DNA of 64,000 nucleotides, from the NCBI RefSeq assembly GCF_025698545.1, contig NC_068573.1:2547001-2611000 (forward strand). Reading direction: 5' to 3'. Origin of the DNA: Gossypium raimondii. Lineage: Eukaryota > Streptophyta > Magnoliopsida > Malvales > Malvaceae. How positions within the stretch are numbered: the first letter of the stretch is position 1; each line of letters starts with the position of its first letter. The notes beneath the pieces were generated by a model. It saw nothing but the letters and a program-made list of their open reading frames with translations, ran no database searches and was not told the DNA's origin. A program made the translations under genes and the position numbers. Positions 1 to 11,326 of this stretch are shown here, one piece after another.

Positions 1-289
1 TTATATAGATGATAATTAAATCAATATGTTTAGTTGGTATTTAATGAGTAAATAATAAATGTGGACCTAATTGTAAAAAAATAAGTGAATTGATTGGTAA
101 ATTATGTATGATGAATATAAACAGGTCATTTAAATGATTCTGTGTAGTGATAATAAATAAGTTATAATTTATAATATATATTATGATCTAAATAATAGTT
201 GTACTTACTAAGCTAGCAATAGCTTAATGCATGTTTATACCCGTAGGTTAAAAGTAGAAGAAAATAATCTTTGAAGATTGAAGGCACCT

Positions 290-2396
290 TGTAACACCCC
301 TTAACCCTAAACCGTTACCAGAACAGGGTTACGAGGCATTACCGGACATATCAAACAATTTACAAATAATTTTTAAATAAATAACCAACATATTAAAATA
401 AATCATAAATTCATATAAAGTTTAATAATTGATTACATTCATTCTTTTTTTTTTATAAAAATTTCGACAGTATTTCTGCTTATTTTTACATATAACCCCC
501 TGCAAAAATTTCAAGCATAACCAACCCAATTCCAGTATTTCAACCAAAGCATTTATATACTTAAATCTTACTTGACATATTGACATAATAACTTAATTAA
601 TAAAAGTCTTATTATCATTTCTAATTAACACATAAAACTAATCAAGCCATTTCAATTTGATACCAATGCCATAAAGGACTTCTACCATTTTACTAACATA
701 ATCATCAAAACACATAATATCTTACTTTACAACAAAACTATATAACATACCAAAATAACTATTATAATTCTTATGTACATGCCACTTTCAATTAAGGAAG
801 AAGACATCACCAAAATCTCTATGTCGGAGTCGGGATTGTCCTGGATGCTGAACCGAGACTCTGATCCCTTTTCGACCTGCGCACGGAAACAACCGTACGC
901 TGAGTATTTTATACTCAGTGGTATTACCATAATTCAAATTATAATAGCAATAAAGAATTATAATTACCAAGCATGTAACTATTCAATTTCTTAAATAACA
1001 ATTAATTCATAAACTTTTATTATTTAACAATAACAATACAATTTTAGCTATTCTTCAATCTCAATCACATATCACATGTAGCAATTTCAATCACTACATA
1101 AACATTAAATTCATGCCTTTCATTTTCAAATCAATTTCAATCAGCAAATTTTAAATTTTCTCATATTCAATACCACAATCGATCAAATTCATTTGATTTT
1201 CTCATTTTAATTATTCACCCTATTAACAATCTGGACTTTGACGGATACACGAATTCCAACCCAAACACACCAGTAACATTGTGCCTAAAATGGTACATAG
1301 TACCTGATCAGTATACTACACATAAGTGCCTGAAACGACACACGAGGTGTCTGATATACGACACATAAAGTGCCCGATCGGCAAGGCCGATGAATCCCGT
1401 ACTCATCCAAATCCTATGGCATGCCAACTATATCCGACTTAGCCCGACTAGTTAATAGGGTATATAAATCTCACAATCTAATTTTCACTTTTATTTCAAG
1501 AATTCATTTTCAATATTAATTATACTTTCTTTCTTTTTTTTTTCTTTTTTTTTCCATTCACTAATTAAAACACAGTTCAATACCAACACATACCTTTCTT
1601 ATTCAATTTAATTTTTTTTTCAAATTCAATTCAATAAAGTCACTTACCTTATTATATGCTTACCATACACATAATTTAAATTTAACATCAAATAATAAAT
1701 AATTTGAATTATAGTAATACAAACCAGAATTTTGCTCGATTATTCCTCAATAACCTTCTCCTTTTCTTTGTGTGCCGATGCCTCGAGTTCTTTGTTAGCT
1801 ACGAAAATAATAATAATTTACACCATCAATTACAACTTTAATTTATAATAATAATAGAATTTCTATCTAATTTATACTTTAATTCCAATTTAATCCTAAC
1901 TAAATTTATTTACTTTTCTAATTTAATTCACCCTCTATTTCTATTCAAATTTCTTCTAAACTCAAATTTAACTACCAAATTTTCAGCATATTTCATTAAT
2001 TTCGAATTTTCCTCAATTTAATCCCTACAAACATAAAACTTATAACTTACTTCACAATTTAATCATTTTATCAACTCTAACTAGAAATTCTATCAAATAA
2101 ACCCTCAATTCCATCATTTATTCAACATAAACCCTACTCAAAAATCTATTAACTTTCAAATTTTCAACTTAAATCCAAGAGTATTTCACTCTAGGGTTCC
2201 AAAAAAAACATCAAATTTATGAGAAAAAGACTTGATTTAGCTTACCTATTAAACTTCAAGCTTCAAAATCTCAATTTTACCCCTTTCTTTTCTTTACCCT
2301 TTTCTTCCCCTGTTTTCGTCTCTTTCTCTGTTTCTTTTTAGCTATTCTGTTTCTATTTCTTCTTTTGTTTCTTTTATTCTATTCCTTTTATGCATT

Positions 2397-2428
<32 letters not shown>

Positions 2429-2899
2429 TATTATTATAATATTATTTACTTAAATGATAAGTAAATATGTAATAATTACTAATATATGTATTTCATTTTT
2501 CCACATGTCTTCATTTGCACCATACATTTGTCAACTTTTTTATTTAAAATATAATAATAATAATAATTTAATAATACTAATTTAATAATATATTTTAACA
2601 CATAAAATTTTTAGATTTTTTATGCTTATGCGCCTAATCTTAAGCCATTGGCTTATTTACCTATTTAGTCCCTCTTATTTTATTTTAATCTATAATTAAA
2701 CTTTCACTTCTATTGTAATTTAATCATTTTACTAATTACTCTTAATTAAGCTAAATTCACCTATCTAAAACCTAATTAAACACACAACTAGTTTAGTAAA
2801 TAAAAAAATATTTCTAATAATTATTTTCAAACTCAATTTACTAAGACGGAGGCCTGATATTATACTTTTCCGATGCCCTTGAATTTTTGGGTCATTACA
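290..2899. mobile_element. Solo LTR (about 2.6 kb) with 5-bp target duplication CACCT
   Basis: The element starts TGTAACACCCC and ends ATTACA, the TG...CA ends of an LTR. CACCT lies immediately outside both ends (285-289 and 2900-2904), as expected for a retrovirus-type integrase. No gag or pol reading frame is present, so this is a solo LTR left by LTR-LTR recombination. Degenerate subrepeats lie at about 1285-1410. Its left end resembles the reverse complement of the right end of the 4731-8664 element, so the two are related but oppositely oriented. Most likely Ty3/gypsy type (inference). Confidence 0.82.
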
Positions 2900-2941
2900 C
2901 ACCTATCTCATCATATCAGTGGATCCGAGGAAGGGGTAAAG

Positions 2942-2998
2942 TATGAATTTCTGTTGTTTCAATAAATGGGTATGAATTTCTGTTGTTTCAATAAATGG
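2942..2998. repeat. Tandem duplication of 29 bp
   Basis: Two adjacent copies of a unit beginning TATGAATTTCTGTTG lie just right of the solo LTR, inside the older LTR-like block. They are nearly identical, so the duplication is recent. Confidence 0.85.
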
Positions 2999-3498
2999 CA
3001 TGTACCTAGGTGTGTGTATTAAGGTTGAATATTATGGGACTTAAATGTGAAACTTGATGTTGGCTTAATTCATATGAAATAGTTTAAATGTTAATTAAGT
3101 AATATAAGAAAATTGGATTTTAAAATGCTTAATTATGATTTATATTTGAATTAAATTGGCTTAAAATTTTGAGATTTGAACAAGGGTTAAATTGGGTAAA
3201 CTTTAAGAATTAATTTGGCAAATTATCCTTTGAATTTCAAACTTAAACGCGGTTCCTATTTTTCACAATGGCCCTTATTTCACTTTACTATATTGTTCTA
3301 AATGCAAGAATGGTTAAAAAAAAATAATTTTGGGTTATCCCAAATACCAATAAAAAATATATATATACTAAAATAATGGAACTAATATGTACAAATTATA
3401 ATGTTATATTATTTAGACATTATTATTATAGTTTCTGAAAACCAATGTAGCACTTCTATACTTAATTCGGTAATCGGGTTGGGTATAGGGGTGTTACA

Positions 3499-4730
3499 AG
3501 TACCCTTCCACGATACCTTCCCATGAGTACCTTCCCACGATTACTCCCAAAGTACCCTTCCACGGAACCACCCAAGTTACAGCTCTCACACCCTTCCACT
3601 AAGGGTTCATTTTCATTCCACTAAGGGTTAATCCATCAAGTGGTGGTTCATCTTATTAAATCTGCATAATTTCGAATGGTTGCTATAGCCTTCGAGGCAA
3701 GCCTAATTTTGAATGGTCGTTTTACCTTCAATGTTGGCATAATTTTAAATACCTACAAACATTTGCAATGCTTATGATGTAAGCACAATTCTTGTTAGAG
3801 TTGTATAACTCAAATTCCTGTTAAAGAAAATATAGTGGTAAAATTAAGGGATCTGTGTAGGGCTTAAGGCCAAGGACCGAAACTCCTCTTGTGTCATTCA
3901 GTTTTCAACATTAGTGAATTTATTCTCCTCTACCCGTGGTTTTTTCTTGAAAGGGTTTTCACGTAAAATCTATGTATTTTATTTTTCTTTTCTTTATGCT
4001 TTGTAATCGTTCTATATTACCATTATCAACGTTAATTTTAACAATTCCAAATATTTGTGAATTACCACCATTTTTGTAAGAAGAAATACAAACAAATTTT
4101 ACTTAAACCAAATTGACCTTACTCACGATATAGAAATCTTACCATTGCTTTTCGTCTCAGGCAAGGTCATTTTATAATATTTCCTTCGACTAGGAAAGCG
4201 GAGACAGTTTTTATAGACATGAATGTTGACCATAATGTAGATTCCACTAAAACCCCCTACATATACCCGTTTTAGGATCCACTCACACATTGTTAAAATG
4301 GGTAAACATGAATTTCAATAGCGCAAGGCATCATGCATTCTCAAATCATCAGGCTAAAAATTGCATCTTTCGTCCTGTTGCTTCATTTGTAACAACTACC
4401 ATTGCAAGGGCAACTTGCAGATGGTCTCGAGGCACAATCACTTTATAACCTATCTCTCGATTGGGGGAGGGGACTATTGTTATCCCTCTACCCCAATAAG
4501 GACACGTGCAACATGAAAACCAATTAGAGAGACTCGCGAACAACCCTTCACCTTGTACCATTTAGATGGTCATTCTATCCCCCACATGAAAGGAACTGTC
4601 CATCCTTCACCACCCGGTTGAGTCATCTGTTAAGCCATCTGTTATTATTAGGTGCACTCTCCTCAATAGGGGACCACCTAGGAACCATCACATCTCCTAT
4701 AAATACCCTCAAAGCACTGTATAAAAAGGG
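3499..4730. other. Gene-free repeat-like stretch, possible old LTR with TATA box
   Basis: Contains short redundant motifs (TACCCTTCCAC several times at 3500-3600; CACTAAGGGTT twice) and no convincing gene. A TATA-like CCTATAAATACCC lies near 4697, about 35 bp before the solo LTR at 4731. Sequence resuming at 8670 may continue this unit. The short minus-strand reading frame at 4349-4561 has no recognisable features. Confidence 0.35.
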
Positions 4731-7700
4731 TGTAACAGCCCGATTTTAACCCTAATCAGAATAGTGGTTTCAGGACCATAAATCCTAGTTAGAAAAATAT
4801 TTTAAAATTATTTTCTGTGTTTATTATGTATGAATTTACTTGTGTGAAAATTTTGTGCTTTAATTTTGTTGTTTGAGTGCCCGATTAAATAAAAGGATTA
4901 AATTGCGTAAAATAAAAATTTAGTGGTTATTTGTAAAAGGGCCGAATAGTGGTTGTTCTTTAAATATGGGGGTTTTAATTTGACCATTGAAAAGATAGTG
5001 GACGACGTTATGTTTATAATATATAGTTTTATTATTATTTATAAAGGTTATAATAATAATTTGTATATTATAATGTTATTATAATAAAAACAAAACATAA
5101 GAAAGTGGCCATATTCATTATCTTTGTGCCAAATGAAAAGAGAAAGAAAATAAGAAAACCAAGCTAGGTATTCGGCCCTTGTTCAAGCAAATTAAGGTAT
5201 GTTTCGGTTTCGGTTTTTGATGATTTTTATGTTTTTGAGATCGTTGTTTCGAATACTACTCGACCCATGCTTAAATTTTTGAATTTGATGATGATTTTGT
5301 GTTTTTCCATTGTTGAAAGCTTGTGATTTTGTTGTTTAATGATAAAAAATAAAAGATATGAAATGGATATATATATATATATATATATGTTGAAATTTAA
5401 TTTTTGATTATTTTGAGTAATTAGGGCTAAATTGAAAAAATAATAAATTGAGGGACTAAAATGTGAAATAAATGGCATGCATGAACTTATATGAGCTTAG
5501 TGCATATTTGGCCAAACTATTGTGCAAGGAAAGTTTGTTTATTTTGTATTTTTGTGAAATAGGGACTAATTTGTGAAAAATGTGAAATGTTAGGGGCAAA
5601 AGTGTAATTTTCCCATTTATGTGTTTTTGGATTTAATTGAATGAATATGTGGTTAAATTAGTTAAAATTGAACTTATTTAGATCAAGAACAGAAGAAAAC
5701 GAAATTAGATCGGGGAAAGTCGAAAGTAGTCGAGTAGTCAACTGTGTCCGTCAATATCTGAGGTAAGTCGATAAGCATTTAAATGTTGTTAAATTAAAGA
5801 ATATATAAATGATAAGTGATAAATTAAATTATTGTATTTGTTATATGCTTTGGCTGAATGTGATTATCGAGATACAGATTTTGTTTCGAGTTTGATTCGA
5901 TTGATAATCAACGCCTAAAAGCCTCGTACGAACCCTAGGAATAGATAGGATACTTATGTCATGACATAGTACTCTGATATGTGTTTTCGTGTAAGACCAC
6001 GTCTGGGACGTCGGCATCGACTTGTGTTTACGTGTAAGACCATGTCTAGGACATTGGCATCGTATTTGATTCGTGTAAGACCCTGTCAGGGAAAGTGGCA
6101 TCGATATGAGATAGCATGTAAGACCATGTCTGGGACGTTGGCATTGTTCGATATATGTGATTATCCGAGTATCCTATTAAATTCCGAATGGTTCAACGGG
6201 CAATGATAAGTTGTGATCGAAGGTGTAAAACGAGCTAAAACGATCAGGTATAAGTTAGTTGACTACCTATATAAAAATAAGGTAAGTTGGCCAGTTGGTA
6301 TATGATACAAATTATATAAGTTACTAATGTGAACATATGTACATTAGTGGAGTATATTCGGCCATATGTTATGTATATGCATATGATGTTATATTTTGAT
6401 TTAAAATTATATGTATATGTGTGTAAATATATATTCGGATATATAATGATATTATGTCTTTGAATTGATTGACACTTTGAATATATATACATATACATTC
6501 GGTTAAGATAAGATTTACTTAAGAAAACACATGTTTTATATGAAACGTTAAGCTTGAGGTTAAATGTGATTATGCTAGTATAATTTAATTTGGTTAAAAA
6601 TGAGTTGATAATGTAGTTTATATTCGGTCAAAATTTGATATGTAATAATGAGGTTAAAAATGAGAGTTGCACATGTGAACGACATTATATATATATTCGG
6701 TCAAATGTTAAACTTATGTGTATTCGGTTAAATATGGATTTGATGTATAATACGTGTTTGATAAATGTATTTTTCGATTATGGAAATGTATATGAATATT
6801 GAAAACATGATTTGATTTTGTTGTAACTAATTAAATGTTGTTAAGTTATCTATTTGCTTATGACTTACTAAGCTGTAATTGCTTACTCTGTGTGTTCTTC
6901 TTATGTTTTTAGAGTTCCAAAGACTTGCTCGGGTTGGAAGACGTTGGAGTCGTGATCACACTATCCGGTTATGGCTTCGGTAAGTTAAAGCTTTGAGTTT
7001 TTGGTTATGTGGCATGTATAGGCTAGTTTTAATTTAGTTTTTGTATATATATTTAGCCATGCGAAAATGGCTTGATCTAATGCTAATGATCCAAGGTTTA
7101 AGTAATTTTGGTCATAGTAAAGGCGTGGGGTATGCTTGGTATATGAATTTGATAAGACGTAATGATATATATATATATGTATGGTTTATAATTATTTTAT
7201 TTTGGTAAGCTTGATATGGATGATGGATGTGTTATGGTTGTGGTTTGTCAATGATGCTAATGATAGTAATTTTCGGTCATGTATTAGTTTAATTTGTAAG
7301 TATGAATTATGGTCTAATTTGTGTGATGGAATGGTATTTAGATTTGGCTTGATTAAATAGGTAAAATATGAAATATATTGAAGATGAAATAATGGTTATT
7401 TCGATTTATGTGATGTAAATAGAGGTGATGGTCATAATCTAGTTTGTGATTTGGCATTGGTGATCAAATCATGTAGTTAAGTATTTAGTTATATGTTAAT
7501 TTTGAATTTGGTTGTATTCATTATGTGTGGACTATGTTATGCTATGAATATTGGTAAATTGAAATGGTTAATTTGAGTAAATTTGTAATGGCATGAGTAC
7601 ATTGGTGAAATGGATTGAAAATGGAAATTGATATATTATTATATATTCGGTTGATGAATTGTAAACATATATATATATGTATTTGATAAGTTATTTGATA

Positions 7701-8664
7701 ATTCGGTATGTAAAGGACTAACGGTTTTAATGCTTGAATTACAAAATGTGTTATATGTATACATAGTGGTATGATCGATTATGGTAATTGACTTATTATT
7801 GTAAGTATGAAATATTTGCATTGGTATGTGTTCTTTTAAGTTTATGAAATGTTTATGCCATTATTATGATTTGACTATTTAGGCTTAATATAGGATGGCA
7901 AAGGTTGAATGTGATTTAAATGTTATATAGAAGTTAATTTGCATGACCGGATTTGCATGACCGGATATATATAATATATTGATTTGGGTGTGTATATGAA
8001 ATTTTGATATGATTTATACTGTATGGTATTGGCATGTTTTGAATCGGCTAAAGTACTTGGGAAATGGCTAATGTTAGTCAAACGAGTAAAGTATGTATTG
8101 GTTTTATATGTATTTTAGGCTTAATAATTAGCATGCGAATTGGGTGTAAATTGTATGGTTAGTTTGCTAGACGAATATAAGATAAGATGAATGGCAAAGC
8201 ATACACATGTTTGGTACTTAAATGGGGAGTTAGGCATATATGTCTTTTTAGTTGAGTTAAAAAAATGGTGCATATTTGATAAGGTTAAATGCATTAGTGG
8301 CTAAGATGTTATATGCTAAACCTGACTATTTGGTGAAATTGATTATGTTGTATTTTCTAATGGACAATAAGCCGAGTGATATGGATTGTTTGGTTTTTTT
8401 GCACATGAATAGAAGTATGAATTGATATATTTGATATTCAGCTTAAGAAGTAAAATATGCCTGGATGTCTTAATGTGTGTGCATGGAATTTGTAATGTGA
8501 TGAGTCATCTTATAATTTGATTTTGAATGATATGAGTTAGAGGTATATATGTTTCGAATGATGGGATTTTAAAGCATGTGTAATATGACTATTTTGAGCC
8601 GTGTTTTATATGGTAATACCTTGTAACCCTATTCTGGCGACGGATACGGGTTATGGATGTTACA
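4731..8664. mobile_element. Solo LTR (about 3.9 kb) with 5-bp target duplication AAGGG
   Basis: Starts TGTAACAGCCC and ends GGATGTTACA. AAGGG flanks both ends exactly (4726-4730 and 8665-8669). No retroviral coding sequence is present. Internal features are a four-unit subrepeat (5989-6150), an AT microsatellite near 5370 and a TACTAAGCT-containing segment near 6866. The right end, reverse-complemented, matches the left end of the 290-2899 element. The length suits the long LTRs of some plant Ty3/gypsy lineages. A small non-autonomous element with no LTR pair cannot be wholly excluded. Confidence 0.78.
5989..6150. repeat. Four-unit subrepeat of about 42 bp inside the solo LTR
   Basis: Each unit contains GTAAGACC..GTC..GG..GT.GGCAT(C/T)G. 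Unit starts are about 5989, 6031, 6074 and 6115. The array lies inside the 3.9-kb solo LTR. Such arrays are common in plant LTR U3 regions; a promoter role is only inference. Confidence 0.75.
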
Positions 8665-9119
8665 AAGGGGGTCTCTCCTTTCTTTCCAACAAAGCCTAAA
8701 AGGCCAAGCCATCATCCTCTCCCCTCGATTCTCCCTTCCACTCTCCTACTTTTTCGGCTTTCGGCCCCTATGTGTGTGAATCAACCTTCCTCATCACCAT
8801 CCCCTCCTCTTTCTCTAACCTTGTTGATATCCTGTATCAACAGTTCTGTATTTATTGCATTAGGTTAAGAATTGATGTTTATTTAACTAATATTTTTATA
8901 GCTGATAATCTATATTAATATAGTGTTATGAAGTGCTACAATTATGAAATGCACAAAGATTGATTAAACAAATGTTACAATGACAAATTGATTAAACAAC
9001 TATATACTTGTTTTTTTTTTAATTTTGGTATGTAAACTTTTTTTGGTCCAATTTGGTACTTAAAAGTATACTCGTTTCCCAATTAAGTACTTGAAGTATG
9101 CTTTCGTTATGTTTTTCAG
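8665..9119. other. Gene-free stretch
   Basis: A pyrimidine-rich stretch at 8670-8820 follows the target duplication, with CTGTATCAACA near 8835, then AT-rich DNA. The 71-codon open frame at 8653-8868 starts inside the solo LTR end and shows no protein features, so I do not call it. Confidence 0.4.
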
Positions 9120-9835
9120 TCCATCTTTTAATAGATGTTAAAAAAACCTAGTGGCCAATCAAATAATGCCACAAAATTGTCACCCAACTATTTAATATTA
9201 TCTTTTTTGGTCAACAAAGGGCTAATGGTGGTAGATTTTTAAATTGGCATAATACAACTTTAACCCTCAACATTCATACATTGTGCCAATTTAGTCTTGA
9301 TTTTAAACAATCTAACCAATAACACATTGTGTAATTTGGTATTTTTGCAATTTTACTTTTTTGTGACCTTTTCAACTAAAGAGCTAAAAAACAAATTTAT
9401 CACTAAATTTTATTGGAAATATACAAATAATAGAAACATCCAAAATTTAAAATAATAACTTTCATCTTTTCTCATTCTTTTAAAATTAACCTCAACGTTA
9501 TAAGGAAAAGAAAAAGTGAAAAAGAGAGATCAAATTACACAATTTATAAATGTTGAGGGTCAGTTTTTAGAATCAAGACTAAATTGATATAATTTATAAA
9601 TGTTGACGGTTATATTTGTTATTATGCGAATTTAAAAGCTACCATGGTTAGCCAACTAGTGACAAAAATAAAACAAAGTGAATAGTTGGGTAATTATTTT
9701 GTAACTTTTATAGTTACGTAGCTAAAACGAAAATTACTAATAGTTGGGTGACCATTTTTAACTTTTAATAGTTGAGTGATAAAAAGAAGTTTACTAATAG
9801 TTGAGTGACTACTAGTGTAGTTTACCCTTAAATTT
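9120..9835. mobile_element. Fold-back MITE with long imperfect inverted arms
   Basis: The left arm (about 9175-9330, containing GTCACCCAACTATT and later CAATTTAGTCTTGATT) is matched in inverted order by the right arm (about 9560-9760, ending ACTAATAGTTGGGTGAC). No reading frame. Exact ends and target duplication were not resolved. The long arms suggest a non-autonomous Mutator-like or fold-back element. Confidence 0.6.
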
Positions 9836-9882
9836 ATTTAAATAATAATTTTATAATATTGTAATTAAAAAATTAGGAAAAA

Positions 9883-10361
9883 GATCTCTCTAATCCTCTT
9901 AATTTCAAAATTGAGCAAATTAGTCCCTCTCAAAAAGTTGAGCAACTTTGTCAATTTTGAAAGTGAACAATAAATGACAATTAATCAAGATGTTAATGTA
10001 TTTCATCAATTGTGCATAATTTAATTGGTATAATAAAAATTTAGCGCTAAACGTTTACATATTTTATTAATTTATTATTGATTCTAAAAATTCAACAAAT
10101 TTAGCCTCAACATTTACATATTTATAATAATATTGTGGGCTAAATCATTAAATCATGATCAACTTAATAGAATGTGTAAATTATGAGAGCTAAATTTGTT
10201 ATTATACCAGTCAAATTTATCTAAAATTGAAGGAAAATATTAACATTGTGGTTAATTGTCATTAGTTTATCACTTTCAAAATCGACAGGGAATAAATTGT
10301 TCCGATTTTTTAAGAGGGATCAATTTGCTCAATATCAAAATTGAGAGGGACTAGAGTGGTC
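9883..10361. mobile_element. Fold-back MITE about 0.48 kb, arms about 105 bp
   Basis: The left arm from 9883 (with CAAAATTGAGCAAATTAGTC and GACAATTAA near 9980) pairs with the right arm (about 10250-10361, with CAATTTGCTC and GGGACTAGAGTGGTC). Arms are imperfect but collinear over about 105 bp. No coding capacity. It ends roughly 70 bp before the purine-rich leader of the MUB gene, so it may contribute to that promoter. Confidence 0.65.
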
Positions 10362-10429
10362 GTTTTATAAAAAAAAATCAAAAAGTGTTATTTTTTTAAA
10401 TATTTATTCCTTGTGAAAGAGAGGAAGAA

Positions 10430-11326
10430 AAAGAAAGAAATCTGTCCATTTTCATTGTCTTAGGAAATTGGGAGGAGAAGGCAAGAATGGAAGCATTGAC
10501 CATGCATTTAGAATACTTTGAAAACTCCGAAACAGCCTCGATTATGAAGGAGATTTCTCATTTGATCTCTTCTTCGTCTTATTTCTCTCTCTTTCTTTTT
10601 CATTATTGACTTTGATATGATCAAAACAGTATATCAAAGCAGCGGCAGCGGCTCTCTTCTTCATTTTCTTGAAATTTTCAAATCGACCAAGATCGGTTTT
10701 GGACTCAAGTAAGTTAACCCATCAAGCTTTTTCACTTCTTTGTAGTATTGGAGTGACCTATTTTGGATTTCAAGCTGATTTTGTGATCTTAAAAGACTAT
10801 ATAGTTTGGAGATTTGTTCTTCTTTTTTATTGGTGGGTGTTTGCTTATTTGCTTATTTTACTGGTTTCTCTTTTTCTCTTCTTCAAAGCTTGGAGTTTTT
10901 CAGCAAAAAGTAACCGACACAGATCGGGTTTGGACTCAAGTAAGATAACCTATCAAGGTTTCTAATTTTGTTTTGGTTTTGGAGTAAATAATTTTGTGAT
11001 CTTAAAAGACTACAATATGGAGATTTGTTATTCTTTTGTTATTGGTGTATGATTGCTTATTTGGTTTTCTCTTTTAAGTTGTTGCCTTTAGCATACCTTC
11101 TTAAACTAGATTGCCTGTATATCTGTTTCAAATATATCTTTGAGTCAAGCGATTCAATTTTGCAGAATTTCCAGTTGAGAAATAGAGAAAACCAAGTACT
11201 TGAAGAGGACTATTGGTATCTATTACAGCAATCCACATTGAGCTTTTTTGTATACAATTAAGGAGAAAAGGGCCTAAGTAAACATATCGAGGTTTCAGGT
11301 TTTGAAGTCTTTTAAAGTTTCTGGAG
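10430..11326 (+). promoter_or_regulatory. Probable 5' leader of the MUB gene with duplicated splice-donor segment
   Basis: A segment starting near 10677 recurs near 10908 (period about 230 bp). Both copies hold GGACTCAAGTAAG, giving two candidate 5' splice donors (CAA|GTAAGT and CAA|GTAAGA). A likely acceptor follows at TTTTGCAG/AATTTCC near 11164. A 40-codon upstream ORF starts at the ATG at 10488. The leader's transcription start is inferred from the purine-rich tract at about 10420-10440. Transcript data would be needed to place the exons. Confidence 0.5.

Larger units (their letters stand above)
1..3498. repeat. Older LTR-like block split by a nested solo LTR
   Basis: The right edge ends GGGGTGTTACA at 3498, the mirror of the TGTAACA start of the LTRs here. 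Positions 205-235 carry the motif CTTACTAAGCT...AGCTTA, which also occurs inside the LTR at 4731-8664 (near 6866). I read this as an older LTR in the same orientation as the 4731 element, interrupted at 290-2899 by a younger insertion and cut by the window start on the left. No coding region is visible. Confidence 0.45.

Noticed and set aside
4349..4561. A 70-codon minus-strand ORF
   Set aside because: No recognisable domain or neighbouring exon, and it sits in repeat-like DNA.
5989..6150. CRISPR-like array
   Set aside because: A short direct repeat in a plant LTR with diverged units and no unique spacers.
8653..8868. A 71-codon ORF at the solo LTR edge
   Set aside because: It starts inside the LTR terminus, crosses the target duplication and has low-complexity Pro/Ser composition.
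10669..11261. Protein-coding ORFs of 98 and 78 codons upstream of MUB
   Set aside because: They lie in the duplicated leader intron region, are hydrophobic, T-rich and overlap splice signals; no conserved domain.
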